This document shows, piece by piece, positions 38,939 through 58,779 of a stretch of DNA of 64,000 bases (position 1 is its first letter; each line of letters starts with the position of its first letter). The notes below the pieces were generated by a model that was not told the DNA's origin, did not search any database, and was given only the letters and a program-made list of their open reading frames with translations. A program made the position numbers and the translations under genes. The stretch lies in contig OX030964.1 in NCBI GenBank assembly GCA_943735955.1, positions 6,007,497 through 6,071,496 of the forward strand, given 5' to 3'. Origin of the DNA: Piscicola geometra (taxonomy: Eukaryota > Annelida > Clitellata > Hirudinida > Piscicolidae).

Positions 38939-40010
38939 TTCAACTACTCCCAATAACAATACAAATAATAATAATATTCCCACCAATAACAATGGTAATA
39001 ATAAAATCATTGTCTTTATCGTGAGTAGTGTGAGAATGAATAGTTACACTTGAAGTGAACAGCGTTTGAATTCCTTCTCCTCACCGCGTCAATGTCAAGT
39101 CTCTTGAGAAATATAATCATGTCTAATGAGAATAATGAGGAAGCTTTGGTGAAATGAAGGTGGAAGTTCATTTAAATGCATCTCAAGCACGTGATGTGGC
39201 ACACAGAAAAGTTGATATTTGGCAAAATTGCCAAGCACCGCACATTGCATCCTACTGGCGTAATGACTTTGCCAATCTAGCAATTAAATGCCGAGAAAAT
39301 ATGAATGGCTAATTTGGCAATCCTATCAATTTACAAAGGTCAGCAATTAAAAATGATTTTTAGTGGGTCGTCTAGAGAAGGATTAGGCAGAGATTAAGTC
39401 AGAAAAGCATCTTCGCGGTTAACAAGGCGAAGTTAACAAGATGATTTAGAGTTGATTATAAATTAAATGACTTATGAAATGATTCAAAGCACGGCTAACA
39501 TGTGGTTTTAAGTGAATCAAGCACGATTGTAAATTACATTCATATTAAGCCACACAAGTTTCAAACAAAAATATCTTTTTAACACCATTAAAGCACCCTT
39601 TTTGAAATCGCTTCATTTTTCTATGATCAAAAACTTTTTCAAATGCGATTAACAAGCGTGTAACCCTTCACAATAAACCATAATACCACACCTACATCCC
39701 TCTTTCTTGCCAACCAATACCACACCAGTCTTTCCAAAACTCCTCTAGACAGCCCCCAAACAACCGCTTGAACCACAATTATGATACCCTCCCCCTTCCT
39801 CAAACATTCTTTAACCCTGCCCTTTCAAAACAACCCCTCCTTCCCCCTTCCAAACAAACCCTCACCATCCTCCCTTCCTCTCCTCCAAACAATCCCTAGT
39901 CCTCCCCGCCCACCCCATTCCAAAACAATTCCCAAAACTAATCCTATTTCTCCCACACAAACAGTCCTTACCCCTCGTCAAACAACCGCCACAACCCCTA
40001 ACCTCCCCCT

Positions 40011-40954
40011 TTAAATAATGCTCGCCCTCTTCATCTGCACGCATCCCAGGACTGCCCCGATGAATGCGAGGATGCATCCGATGGTTGATAGAGCAAACGA
40101 CCAATGCACGCGGTCCTTCATCTTCGACCCGTAAATCGATAGAGCAATCAAGATGCTGAGAGCTGGATGGGATGGGATGGTTAGGATGGGATGGTGGATG
40201 GGATAGTGGATGGGATGGGATGGGTGGGATGGTTAGGATGGGATGGTGGATGGGTGGGATGGGTGGATGGGATGGGTGGATGGGATGGTGGATGAGATGG
40301 TGGATGGGATGGGATGTGTTGAGAGGGGTGGATGGATTGGTGTTGGGATGGTTGAGATGTGTGGATGAGATGGGATGGTGGATGGGATGGGTGGATTTGT
40401 TAAGTAAATCGAATTGGTAGATGGGTATGAGTTGATGATGATAAAAAAAAGAAATAAACCCAAATATTTCTAAAACAAAACCTTATAAAAACTAAAATAA
40501 CCCAATATTCCAAACACACTCAAAAGACGTACTAGCAATGAAGGCAAAAGCGACGAAGAGTTTGAGGAGGAGACTCTTGCTGACGGAGACACTGTGCATG
40601 AACATGTAGATGAAGATGAAGAGGAGGGAGAGGATGAGGAAGATGAGGCCGATGATCGCCATTGCTTGCACGGCCTGGAACCAGCCTGAAGATAGTGGCA
40701 TGATGGGTGGGGAGTGTTGTTTGGTGAAATAGGGATGGTCTCGTTGGCTGGATGGAAGTGGTTTTTTGGAGGGTGGAACGGAGTGAGATTTTTGTTGGTG
40801 GAATGGAGGTGTTGTTGGTGAAAAATGAAATGATGTTAATAGTCGAAAAACACACACACACATTCACACACACAAACACACACACACACATACACACACA
40901 AACACATACACACAAACACACACACATACAATCACACACACACACACACACATT

Positions 40955-41004
<50 letters not shown>

Positions 41005-41209
41005 CATAAACAAAGCCCCACTTACTTTCATGTCGGCTAAAAAGACCCATACTGGTACACTGCGCCCAGAGTCCAAACCACGTTGAACTGGACTGACTCC
41101 ATCCCGTGGTGGCAAAGCCGACCACGTAGAAGACAACGCCCAAAAGAATGGCCCAGAAAATGCCCCCTGAGAGTCCCTGGACGTTGATTTGATGTGTTTG
41201 CACTGGCAT
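40011..41209 (-). CDS. Claudin-like four-transmembrane protein, complete, 3 exons
   Basis: Exons on the complement 41209-41026, 40685-40533, 40162-40011 give 162 aa in consistent phase. TM1 is GGIFWAILLGVVFYVVGFA (about 15-33). The first extracellular loop has STWFGLWAQCTS, the W-x-GLW-x-C signature of the claudin/PMP22/EMP superfamily, although the second signature cysteine is not obvious. TM2 is AMAIIGLIFLILSLLFIF, TM3 LLLKLFVAFAFIASTLSIL and TM4 WSFALSTIGCILAFIGAVL. The C-terminus is very short (QMKRASII), with no clear PDZ ligand. The role is inferred to be at cell junctions or in membrane organisation, as in invertebrate claudin-like proteins. Intron 1 starts GTAAGT and soon enters a (GT)n run; intron 2 has CATCCCATCC repeats at the acceptor. 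Confidence 0.85.
40163..40400 (-). repeat. GGATGGGATGG minisatellite at acceptor side of claudin-like intron 2
   Basis: On the gene sense strand this reads CCATCCCATCC(A/C) and ends at the acceptor at 40163. Confidence 0.9.
40851..41012 (-). repeat. (CA)n compound microsatellite in claudin-like intron 1
   Basis: CACACA with ATTCACAC, AAACACAC and ATACAC interruptions; on the sense strand (GT)n starting about 14 bases after the donor. Confidence 0.92.
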
Positions 41210-41214
41210 GGTCT

Positions 41215-41810
41215 GGGAAGGAGGGATGGAGAGTGGTTGGGATGGTTGATGGAAAGTGGTTGGGATGGTTGATGGAAGTGGTTGGAGGGATAGAAGTGGT
41301 TGGAGGGATGGTTGATGGATGGTTGGTTAGTTGTTGGTTTGGTTGGTTGGTTAGTTGTTGGTTTGGTTGGTTGGTTAACATGATGGGTGGTTGGTTGGTT
41401 GGTGGTTGGATGTGATGGTGTTGGTTTGTAGTTTGTTAGTTGAGACGGTGGTTTAGATGGTGGTTGGTTGGTTGGTTGGGATGGTTGTTTGGTTCATTGG
41501 GATTGTGGTTTGAATGGTGGTTGGTTGTGTAGGATAGTGGCTGGAATAGTTGTTGGGATAATGTTTGGTTGGGATGGTGGTTGGATAGTGGCTGGTAGTT
41601 GGGATAGTGGTTGGTTGAGATGGTTGTTTTGAGGGTGGTTGGGATGTTGGATTGGGATGATGCCTGGTTCATGGATAAATTGAGATGGTTGTAGATCGGT
41701 AGCTGGAATGGTAGTTAGTAGTGGTTGGAATGGTGATTGGTTATTGAAAGGTTGATGGATGGGATGATGGTTGAGAAGATGGTAGATTGGTGGTTGGTTA
41801 TGCTTAGGAG
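41215..41810. repeat. GGTTGG/GGATGG-rich degenerate minisatellite 5' of the claudin-like gene
   Basis: G/T-rich on the + strand, with units such as GGTTGGTTGG, GGATGGTTGATGG and TGGTTGGGATGG. It starts within 10 bp of the claudin-like ATG and so overlaps its 5' UTR or promoter. On the gene sense strand it is CCAACC-rich. Confidence 0.85.
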
Positions 41811-43094
41811 GCTGATCATTCGGTTCTGCATGCAAGTGTGTCTGCGATGTGTGGTAGAAGAAAGAAAAGTTTGCGCATGACTTTTTTTCCACATTTTCAT
41901 GGAGCGTGGATAAAATTTCCTGAAGATGAACTTTTGTTCAAAGGCCCGTATTGGATTTAAAATCTCAGTCTTCAACTTATGTTTGATTTTTCAATACTTT
42001 TTATTGAACATTGTCTGCGTCAAGCCGTGAAAAAAACAAAACAGTTTTTTGAAATGTTAATTTAATTCCTTTTTTTGCTGTTATGTACTTTCTCCTACCA
42101 TAAAAATTCCCCAATTATTTTATTTCTCACATCGCACTGAACATCGCCTCATGCGTCATGATCAATTGTACTTATTTTTATTTAAATATTAAAATATTAA
42201 ATATTACTTTTTTACATAATCACTTTCAATATTTTTATTATCAATATTTTTTCGTTTAATGCTCTCATTTTCTGGTTATTATTTTTTTTGCATTTTTTTC
42301 TCAATTATAATTCGAATTGAACTCATTTTTCGTATATTTTTTTCTTAATAAACTATTTTTATGCATGAATGCACGCATAGCTTTTTACGATTCTATTTGT
42401 CTCAATAAAATAAACTTATTTCAAAAGTTGAACGTTTAAAAAAATGATGATGATGTTGTTGATAATGAGATCATCATCGTTATCTTCATCATCACCGTCA
42501 TCATCATCGTTGTCATCATCATCATGAGATGATGATGATGATGTAGGCAAACAAAATGAGATGATGAACATTTAGTCTGCCGCACAACCACCCCATGAGT
42601 CATGCTGCTATTTTTAAACTTTTGCGAGTTTTATTTCCTGTTTTTTTCGTTTTTAAATTATTTTTTCGCCAGTTTTTTTATAACTAATTTGTTTTATGAA
42701 TGATTACTAATGATGATGATTAATTTCACTGTTTTATTAGTCATAATTTCACTAAATCATAACTCCCACTGACACAAGCTCGACAACACATTTATATATT
42801 TTTAAAAGCTTAAAAACGAATTAAACCCGTTTTTGAGCGCTATTAATAGACGCTTCGAAATTTAAATTTAAATTCAAAGTTTAATTCCAAAACACTCTAA
42901 CCTTTAAAGAATTCAGCCGTTTGTGAGAATCACCAAAGAAGCAGACAGATGCGCCACAGAAGTTGATAAGAAACTAACTCACAGAGAAGCTCAGGCCTGA
43001 TATACGTTGCAAATGTAGCTGGGCTAACACCTCGCAATCATATATCTTAGTGTGTTGATGCATGCTAGTGTGTGTATTTCTGTATTTATCAGTG

Positions 43095-43125
<31 letters not shown>

Positions 43126-44606
43126 GTGTATGTATGTATGTATGTGTGTATGTATGTATGTATGTATGTATGTATGTATGTATGTATGTATGTATGTATG
43201 TATGTATGTATGTATGTATGTATGTATGTATGTATGTATGTATGTATGTATGTATGTATGTATGTATGTATGTATGTATGTATGTATGTATGTATGTGTG
43301 TATGTATGTATGTATGTATGTATGTATGTATGTATGTATGTATGTATGTATGTATGTATGTGTGTATGTATGTATGTATGTATGTATGTATGTATGTATG
43401 TATGTATGTATGTATGTATGTATGTATGTATGTATGTATGTATGTATGTATGTATGTATGTATGTATGTATGTATGTATCTATGTATGTATGTATGTATG
43501 TATGTATGAATGTATGTATGTATGTATGTATGTATTTATGTATGTATGTATGTATGTATGTATGTATGTATGTATGTATGTATGTATGTATGTATGTATG
43601 TATGTATGTATGTATGTATGTATGTATGTATGTATGTATGTATGTATGTATGTGTGTATGTATGTATGGATGTATGTATGTATGGATGGATGGATGTAAT
43701 ATGTATGAATTTTGTTGAAATAAATTCATGGAATTGTGTTGGTGTTTTGCTGGTATGCATGTATTTATGATTCGAGTAATCTATCTCTATGTATCTGATA
43801 ATATTTTTATGAATATCAATGTTTAAATTATATATTTTACTTTTGAATAAAAAAGTTGAACTCTTTAACCTTTATTTGTAATTACTTATGGTTATTCATC
43901 GCTACGAAATTAGATTTCTAGTCAGAAATGACGTAAATTCTTTTCCGGTGTTTATCTCGAGTTTGAACTTTAAGAAGCAAATCCACTTTACAATTTAAAT
44001 TAATAACATTGTGATAATAAAGTTTAAATGAAATCGTTGGGCAGCAAGAAATCTGGACTAAGTTTCGTTGGAGAAAACGTATTCAATCATTATTATTAAT
44101 AATAATAAAAGTTTTTTATTATTACTTTTAGTTTTGATTTTTGTGAAAATTAAATTTATCGTTTTATTAACTGCCGCAAAGCATTTTGAACACGGAAAAA
44201 GTTTATTCTTACCGCAAAATACCAGATTGTTCAGACACTCACAATTTTCAGACATTATTATTTTCCGAAAATAATTGTTTTTTGACCCTCAGTTTGGACA
44301 TTAATTTAAAAAACTAGAATGTCTATGGTGGTGAATAGAGCGGGAAAAAATAATATTCTTAACTGAATTTCAATAATATTATGTCTAATTTAATTTAATT
44401 AAAAATAAAAAGACTTATGAGCAAACAACTATACTATTTATCAATTTAGAATTTTTTCGAAATAGTTGATAAAATATTTATATTTTCTAAAATTTGAATT
44501 TATTATTATTATTAATATTAAGTGTGCGTGAAATATTTCTATTAAGAAACTGTTACATAAAATGAAGCCTGGTTGTAAGGTGTGAATAAATTCTTGCAAT
44601 TTTTAG
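41811..44606. other. Intergenic, no gene seen apart from microsatellites
   Basis: AT-rich. GAT/CAT trinucleotides at 42443-42545 and a large (GTAT)n array at 43105-43690. Upstream exons of the gene at 44.6 kb may be hidden here, but I found none. Confidence 0.5.
43092..43698. repeat. (GTAT)n tetranucleotide microsatellite, about 140 copies
   Basis: A short (GT)n at 43092-43118, then GTAT with a few GTGT, CTAT, GAAT and TTAT variants up to 43680, ending in GGATGGATGG. Nearly 600 bp. Confidence 0.97.
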
Positions 44607-46370
44607 CATAAAAAAAAGAAAAGAGTCAGAAAGGTGAAGAGAGCCGAGAATGAAGAAGAAATTGATCAAGAAAATGAGCAGGATAGAGAAAGGACAGGCG
44701 AAAATGAAAAAAAAAAGATTATGCACGAAGACCCAAACAGCATCATCGCCTACATTGATGTACGATTAAACTTTTACTCAATAATAACTCGAATATTATT
44801 TTATATATTTATTCTAATAAACAAAAATATTTTTATATTATTTATAATTCATTATAAAATAGTAATGTTAAACATTTTAAATAAACTCTAAACTTCGTGT
44901 CCTAAGAAGGATACGAGAATAAATTCTCAGTCGTTGGTCAACTTGTCAGCCACCCTTTTGGCGAACTGCAAGGCCATTTTCAAAGTTTCATAATTTTATT
45001 CTGTTCCTTTGAAAGCTTGATTCTAATTTTTGATGACTGTGCATAACACGATGATGCTAGCCTTAAATTATCTCAAATTTCCTTTAATAAGTGACTTATT
45101 TAGTCATTTATTACATGAATTTAATGACCTAATAAAACTTTATTTAAAACCTACTAAACCGTGCGTTAGTTGTGCCACGACTTGGCAGAGGAGTTGCAGA
45201 GCCAACTGGTGAAAATCGACCGTCTCAAAGGAAACGTCGTGTCAGTGGAAGACTTTTTGATCGAGTTTAACTTTAAGCAATATTTGTCGAGTAATTAACT
45301 AGAATATTTCAGAATAATCTATAATTAAACAGTAAAATTAAGAATCAGTTCAAATTGACTGTGTGGCAAGTATATAACCCATTTACACCAGCAAATTTTC
45401 CCTTTTTTACACTCCCCCTGCCTACAGAACCATCCAAAACCACATGCTTGAGACGCAGTTCAAGCTGAAGAGTGGCACATTCTTCTACCGCTTCTTTCCC
45501 TTCCTCTTTCCCACCTTCCAGGACAAATTCTCCTACGACATGGTGAACAAACAACTGAATCAGTCCGAAGTCGAACTCGAAATATCAGCACTCGTTTTTC
45601 GAAGGAAATTTTATTTCATTGGATTCAATAAGAGATTATTCAACCAAATATTTCGTTAATTCAATTAATATCTGGAAAAATCAGTAAAACTACAGTAGAA
45701 AATGCAATAAATTACATCATTTTGATAGATATGGACAACGGGACGAAGAATCCGAAGAAATCACGACTCTCCACAAGGCCTTGATTAAGGACTTTCCAGG
45801 CAAGGGTGAGTCCCATTAATTGCTTCAAGTTTAGTTTATAAAATAGATTTAAACTTTAAATGTCGTGCACAGATTTTGGTAAATGAGGTAACAATTGATT
45901 GCTGTTACACCCGAAGGAGAGGAAATTGTACGCAACAGTCGCAAGATGAATGAGGTGTTGTACAACCTGCGCCTCAAATCCCTCAGTGCACTCATCGAGT
46001 TGATGCTGCAGGTGAACGCACCCAAAAGTTGATTAGGGAAAATAGACCTGAAATGAAATATACCTTTATCGTAAACCTATGCCTAATTTGGTTAAGTTAT
46101 TTTTTATTACCAAGGTTTATTTTGGTCAAATACCAAAGTTTTTGTCAATTCACTTTTATTAACTTACAAATGAGAAAAAAAATCAAACTATCAATTTTTC
46201 TTATAAATACTCAGTATTTTTGATTTTTTAGAACTAGCAGATATAATGAAAGTTCTCCCACGTTACAGATGACGGAAATTCCCAAGGTGCTTGAGGATAT
46301 TAACCAACTGACCAACAAGATCCGAAAAGCGGCCATAGAGAACAGGGAGCAATTACAAAAGAAAAAATGA
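44607..46370 (+). CDS. Unidentified charged, helical protein (5' partial model)
   Basis: Supported exons: 44607-44759, 45170 to about 45234, 45428 to about 45569, 45729-45805, 45917-46011 and 46269-46370 (stop). Exons 4-6 join in perfect phase; the borders of exons 2 and 3 do not yet give continuous phase. The first visible exon begins with a basic HKKKKRVRKVKR stretch, like a nuclear localisation signal, then Glu-rich sequence. Later parts are DLAEELQSQLVKIDRLKG, FFYRFFPFLFPTFQDKF and a helical C-terminus LKSLSALIELMLQMTEIPK ... LEDINQLTNKIRKAA ending in QKKK. I do not recognise the family. The 5' end is missing. Confidence 0.55.
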
Positions 46371-46376
46371 AACCAC

Positions 46377-46591
46377 TTTCTAGTTCACTTGGTGTTTTGG
46401 ATATTTTAAAGGACTATGATAATCTGATGATGTTGAAGCTAATGAAGGTTTACGCCAAGTGAATAATATTCCACATTGTATAAATTGATGATTTTTATGT
46501 AATTATTTATTTGTATTCACAAGAGGCTAAGAAGTTTTTAGTTTTATTTGGACAAACCACTGCAACTTTACAGCACTTTGGCTTCAATGAA
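46377..46591. other. Convergent 3' ends of the unidentified gene and RPL37
   Basis: Short spacer. CCAAATAAAAC on the minus strand (46540-46550) is a likely RPL37 poly(A) signal. AT-rich on the plus-gene side. Confidence 0.6.
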
Positions 46592-47463
46592 TTACTTGGC
46601 GGGCTTGCTTGCTGCCTTCACTTTCTTTGCCACGGTGCCTTCCCTGAAGCCATTTCTAGAAAGATTTGAGTTCGAATATTGATTATATTATGTTAATATT
46701 GTTATTTTAGTGTTTTTATTTAAATAAATATCAAACAACTTGTAAATATTTTATTGAAACTAAAAACTTAATGTTTATCACAGAACTATGAAATACTACA
46801 TTCATCTACTACTTTACATAATGTAGCCACCACACCAGCAAACCTGAAGCGACGGAAAACCTTCTTGAGATGCTTCATACGACCAATTCCTTGAGTTCTG
46901 CGTCTGCATGCCTTTTCACTCCAGTTGTCTGTGAGATAAGAAAGATAAGGAACATTGTAAGAGTTTGCTATATAAAAGCAATATTTTGACAATTATTATT
47001 ACGTCTATATTAGAGTTGAATTAGAATTAAGCAAAATAATCAAGATTTCTGCAGTTAGATTGAGAAAGATGTGTCTGCACTAACTGGCTTCACAATATCA
47101 TAAAAATGATTAACATTATTATATTTATTAATGAAAATAAAACAAATCAAAACCATCTTACATTTCCTCATGCGAGCAGCGGGATATCCACATCGGGAGC
47201 AAGTATGCTTCTGGATGTGAAAACATCTTCCACCACAGCGGCGACACAAGGTGTGTGTCTTATTAATCCGCTTTCCAAAACTTGAAGTTCCCTTAGTCTG
47301 AAAAAGATAAATAAAGCGGTTTTATAAAGATGATTAACGCTGTTTGTTCAAAGTTTTGAAAATCGGACAACAAACAAGAATAATTAAATTATAGGATTTT
47401 GTTCATGAAAAGCTTTTAATTGTTTTATAGAAATGGATTGATCCAGATAAAATTACGCACCAT
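46592..47463 (-). CDS. RPL37: 60S ribosomal protein L37 (eL37), complete, 4 exons
   Basis: Exons on the complement: 47463-47461 (ATG only), 47297-47162, 46928-46844, 46655-46592, giving 95 aa, as usual for eL37. The sequence begins [11 protein letters not shown] and contains [15 protein letters not shown] and [17 protein letters not shown], so the C-x2-C ... C-x2-C zinc ribbon is intact. It continues with [20 protein letters not shown]. An initiator codon that alone fills its exon is common in ribosomal protein genes, and the TOP-like tract just upstream agrees with this start. Structural protein of the large ribosomal subunit, binding 5.8S/28S rRNA. I saw no C/D snoRNA boxes that I could defend in the introns. 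Confidence 0.97.
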
Positions 47464-47490
47464 TAGGCTCTAAGATAGGAAAAAGCCAAA
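47464..47490 (-). promoter_or_regulatory. 5' TOP tract of RPL37
   Basis: On the minus strand the sequence upstream of the ATG reads GGCTTTTTCCTATCTTAGAG. A C followed by an uninterrupted pyrimidine tract (CTTTTTCCT, 47485-47477) is the terminal oligopyrimidine motif of growth-regulated translation, so transcription probably starts near 47485. This leaves a 5' UTR of only about 22 nt. Confidence 0.75.
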
Positions 47491-48886
47491 AAAGAAACAA
47501 CTAAAAGTGTTTTCAATGAGCCTTAGATAGAGCGCTTAGTATTACTTTGAAAAAACAATTAAAATGAAAAATCACTGAAAAATATTTTTGCATTTATTGA
47601 TTATTAAAACTTTTTTGGCTATAAAATAATTCTTATAATAACCAGTGGTATGGAAAAACGTTTTTTCGAAATTTTTTTAATGGCGTTCCAATATCGTCTC
47701 TATGAAATGTAGGCTACTAGGGTCTGTTATCATTCAAATTACGACATATGGCTATAAACGTCGAGTCGTTAACCACTTGGCCATCCCGTCCATCATTACT
47801 TCATCGTAATCCAGAAATGGAATGTTTTTTCGGCGTAAAACTTGATAAAAATGACAACAAGCATATATTTGTTAAGACGCATCACAATCAATCAATCAAT
47901 CACTAATGATTTGTATAGCGCCCTTTACTAAGTGAACAAAGGCGCTCTTCAAATAAATTTGTTAAATAAAACGGTTTTTAGACCATTACCAATATATGTA
48001 TATATATAAATTAAAATATATATATAAACACACGATCAACCTCAATAATCCAACCTCACCCACCCCACCATGACAATCACCGCCAAAAAATCACTATCAC
48101 CATAAATAAAAAATTCTTTCATCACCACAATACCAACACTCATACCACAGCACAATCATTACCACATCATCCTCAAAACACAATCATCATTCTTCTCAAT
48201 TTTCTGTCTTGCCACTGGTGCCGAGGCTGCGAAAGAGGGTGAAGGAGAAGTCTTTGCCAACGCTGGTACTGCTGCTGCTATGGAAAGCTTTCTCCTTTAT
48301 CCTTTCTCCTTAAGCGCTTTGATTCCCTGCGGCCATCTTGGTCTGCTGCGGCCATTCTCGACAGATTCAAAACAACCAACATTTGAACTAAAAACATTCT
48401 AATTAATTAAATTTAATTTTTATTTAGACTTTAGATTCTAAAATTTTAATATATTATACCCAAAATCGTTTATTCCACAAATTTATTTGAGCGGCTGCCA
48501 AAATGGCAGCCGCTCAAATAAAATCAGCCAAAACAATCTAGCGATCAAGTTTCTATTTATAGAAAAACATCGATTAAAAGCTGAAAGTTTTAAATCTAAG
48601 AACATTAATCACGATTTAGAATCTTCTAATGAAATAATTATTTATTGTTGTAGCGAGATGTAGATGGTCCTGTTGTAAAGATGATGATGATGATTTTGTA
48701 AAGATGATGATGATGATGATGTTTTTACGTAAGTTAGAATTTGATATATCATGCGTGGAAAGCTAGAAAATGTGGGAACTCGAAAGATACTCCAAAGTAG
48801 CATCGTCATCATTATCAATATTTAAATAAAGGCTCTGCTAGTTGCCATGCGCCATCAGTGCTCATCCCTGGAGATGATAGTAATGA
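47491..48886. other. Intergenic between RPL37 and adducin 3' end
   Basis: Contains a degenerate tRNA-like head on the minus strand (about 47800-47690), a dispersed repeat copy (about 47893-47960), a 10-bp inverted repeat at 48491-48515 (GAGCGGCTGCC and GGCAGCCGCTC) and GATGAT runs at 48680-48720. Adducin 3' UTR occupies part of the right side. No coding exon supported. Confidence 0.5.
47690..47960 (-). mobile_element. Degenerate SINE-like sequences
   Basis: On the minus strand, GATGGCCAAGTGGTTAACG is an excellent tRNA A-box region (Ser/Leu type), but the expected B box downstream is eroded (AATTTGAATGA). Separately, 47893-47945 matches the 25930-26010 repeat (GTAAAGGGCGCTAT with an ATTGATTG tail). 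Their order does not fit a single intact SINE. Confidence 0.45.
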
Positions 48887-56481
<7,595 letters not shown>

Positions 56482-57168
56482 CTGTTAATTTGGTATGGGA
56501 ATTTCTATGTCTACATGATAAGTTGATGCAATGAAGCTTCACTTTTACCAAAAAACCTATATTTCAACTTAACAGATGTTTATTTTTAAATGTATAAATT
56601 GATTGAGAATAGAAACTGAACAGCGACCGATTGTATCGATGTACTTCTTTCCTGACTGATACCCATTCATTTCGAATGAAAATAATTTAGATCCTTTTCA
56701 ATGAAATATTTTATAAAATATTCTAAAAGTAGGTGCTCAGAGCAAAAAGTCAAAAACGAAACAATGGCGACTGTCTGGAGGTTTTTAATGTCAGACTACC
56801 GTAATAGAAGACGGCTAACATCTTAAATATAATTTTAAAATCTTAAATTTCTATAAATATAAATACTTTTTAAAAGTGTTTGATTAAAATCCAACTTTTA
56901 GATTTCAAAAACTTTACGTGATTTTATTATTCTTCTTGAATTACTCTTAGTATTCTCGCATGAGTAATTAACGATCAATCAAATTTCATTACGATCTTGA
57001 AACAATTGAGAAGACAAGTTTTATGCAAGATTTATTTGAAACTAAAAGTGTCTTTAAAATTTGGAATAAGGAAAAATAAATCAATTATACTCTGAGTTAT
57101 TCTTTCAAAATTCAGGTCGATCTTTAATTTTCACACGAGGGTTGCAATCATCCACAAAATGGTTGCAA
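56482..57168. other. Spacer between adducin and the apple-domain cluster
   Basis: AT-rich. The right part (about 56980-57168) is the 3' UTR of apple-domain gene 1. AATAAA on the minus strand at 57036-57031 sits in a block (GTTTCAAATAAAT) conserved in all three cluster members. The missing adducin start exon was not recognised here. Confidence 0.55.
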
Positions 57169-58194
57169 TCACTTACAGAAACCTCCAAATTGGTAGCTGA
57201 CAACATCCTTGTGTGGCGTAGTTTCTCCATCTCCTGACATAGCCCCGTCCAAAATGTGGCATTCTTTAGTGGCTTTATTCCACTTGTAGAAAGTACACAT
57301 CGTCTCCTTGAGACAATAATATCTACATTCTATGTCAGAATGAGCTTCAATATGCTTCAGTTTATCGAAGGTTCTGTCTTCTTTATCTTTCCTAGTCCAG
57401 CATGAGGCCTCTGGCAATATAATTAAATTTATTATATTTTCAATTATTTTTGACAAACTTATTTCTCATTATTTTATTCAATATAAAAAAGATTTCCTGC
57501 ACATACTTTTGCAGAGAGGCTTCAATTCATGGAGCTCTCCTAGCATAGATCCATCTATGAGTAATTCTCCTGATGAAAAGGATTCAGTCTTTTGGATGTA
57601 GCAGGAGCCATTGAAATATGCCGTGTGGTAGCAATGTTCCGTCTCCAAGCATATAAACCTGCAATCTTTCTTATTGTCCGCCTCAACTTTATTCAAGTAA
57701 ACCAGTGACTTGTTGGTCTTTGACCAACAAGCGTCTCCTGCAAAAACAGTAATTTAAAAAAAAAGTTTTTACTTTATTTTCATCACCCACCTCGACACTC
57801 ATCTATCAGAAAATAGCTTTTTGTTCCTTTTTCATCAGTGAGTTTTTTCAGATCTAAAATTTTGCTATCAAAGCTCAGAGAACAATGGCCATCGAATGAA
57901 AAGAACGGACAGCTGCCCCACGACTGATCTTGACCAAAGCACATAGCCATACATCTCAATGCCGAAGCAATGTGGGTCGAATAGAGTTCCGGGTGATCCT
58001 TGTTTTTAGCCATCAACCAACAAGAGCCTTTTTCTTCAGCTGAAAAAATAGCATTGAGCTTGAAAACCATTCTTCAATGCTTGAATCAATATTAGCGAAT
58101 GCTTTCTGTATTAGTAATAGGAAAGGACTTTCAAACCTGCGTCGCTACTCACGACCAGAGCAAGAAGAAGGAAGATGGAACCGCTGGAAAACAT
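57169..58194 (-). CDS. Secreted protein with three apple/PAN-like domains, copy 1
   Basis: Exons on the complement: 58194-58137 (signal peptide MFSSGSIFLLLALVVSSDA), 58039-57791 (domain 1), 57737-57507 (domain 2), 57410-57169 (domain 3, stop). Each domain exon is flanked by phase 1 introns, so exons equal modules. Each domain starts with an aromatic-flanked Cys (GSCW, DACW, ASCW) and holds six Cys in the PAN/apple order, including CRFICLETEHC and CRYYCLKETMC; the last ends QFGGFCK. Domain 2 (CWSK...) looks closest to the single apple domains of leech salivary platelet-collagen inhibitors. I infer extracellular protein or glycan binding; an antihaemostatic role is possible but unproven. TATAAAAG lies about 75 nt upstream of the start. 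Confidence 0.88.
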
Positions 58195-58268
58195 CAGAGT
58201 GGTGTAGTTCAACGTTTAGAAGAGGAAACCTTGGGTTGTTGAAGATAGCTTCGCCTAAATTTCAGGGA

Positions 58269-58276
58269 CTTTTATA
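58269..58276 (-). promoter_or_regulatory. TATA box of apple-domain gene 1
   Basis: TATAAAAG on the minus strand, 75 nt upstream of the ATG at 58194. The same position in gene 2 has the weaker ATATATGCG. Confidence 0.7.
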
Positions 58277-58444
58277 GACTTTAGAGCCATAGCAAGCCCT
58301 TTAAAATCAATTTAAATAATTTTTTCTTCTTTTCAAAGCTCTTCATCGATCCAACAATAAAAAACTTTTGAATGATTAAAAAGTTTTTAAATACTAACAC
58401 CTACAAATGAATGCTAAAAAGATGGATTGAACGCCAGCTACACC

Positions 58445-58452
58445 TGACGTCA
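58445..58452 (-). promoter_or_regulatory. Perfect CRE (TGACGTCA) in promoter of apple-domain gene 1
   Basis: The palindromic CREB/ATF site lies about 250 nt upstream of the start. It is inside a block (CACCTGACGTCACCGCG ... CACTCCAACGTAGGCACG) that is nearly identical in the gene 2 promoter. Confidence 0.7.
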
Positions 58453-58779
58453 CCGCGTTTATGCACTCCAACGTAGGCACGTTTAACAATTAACAAATAG
58501 TTGTTAGACACTTTTTTGTGGAAGTGTAAGTTGAAAATAAATTATAACTTTTACGATTCAATGGCGCCCATTCAAAGATTATGATAGTTTAATGACTAGA
58601 TTTTGCGTGATTACTGATCATTTAAAATCTTAACAGCTCCTCATCCATAAAACTTTTAAATCAATATTCACGCGTATAACTGTGAGCTTCTATTTAAAAA
58701 AATATATTTTATATTTTCTTATCTTTGGTTTTTCTTTAATCAACTATTTAATTTGTAGGAATTTTGAGTATAATACGCG

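Noticed and set aside
43052..43729. YVCM and IHTY repeat proteins on both strands
   Set aside because: They are pure translations of the (GTAT)n microsatellite.
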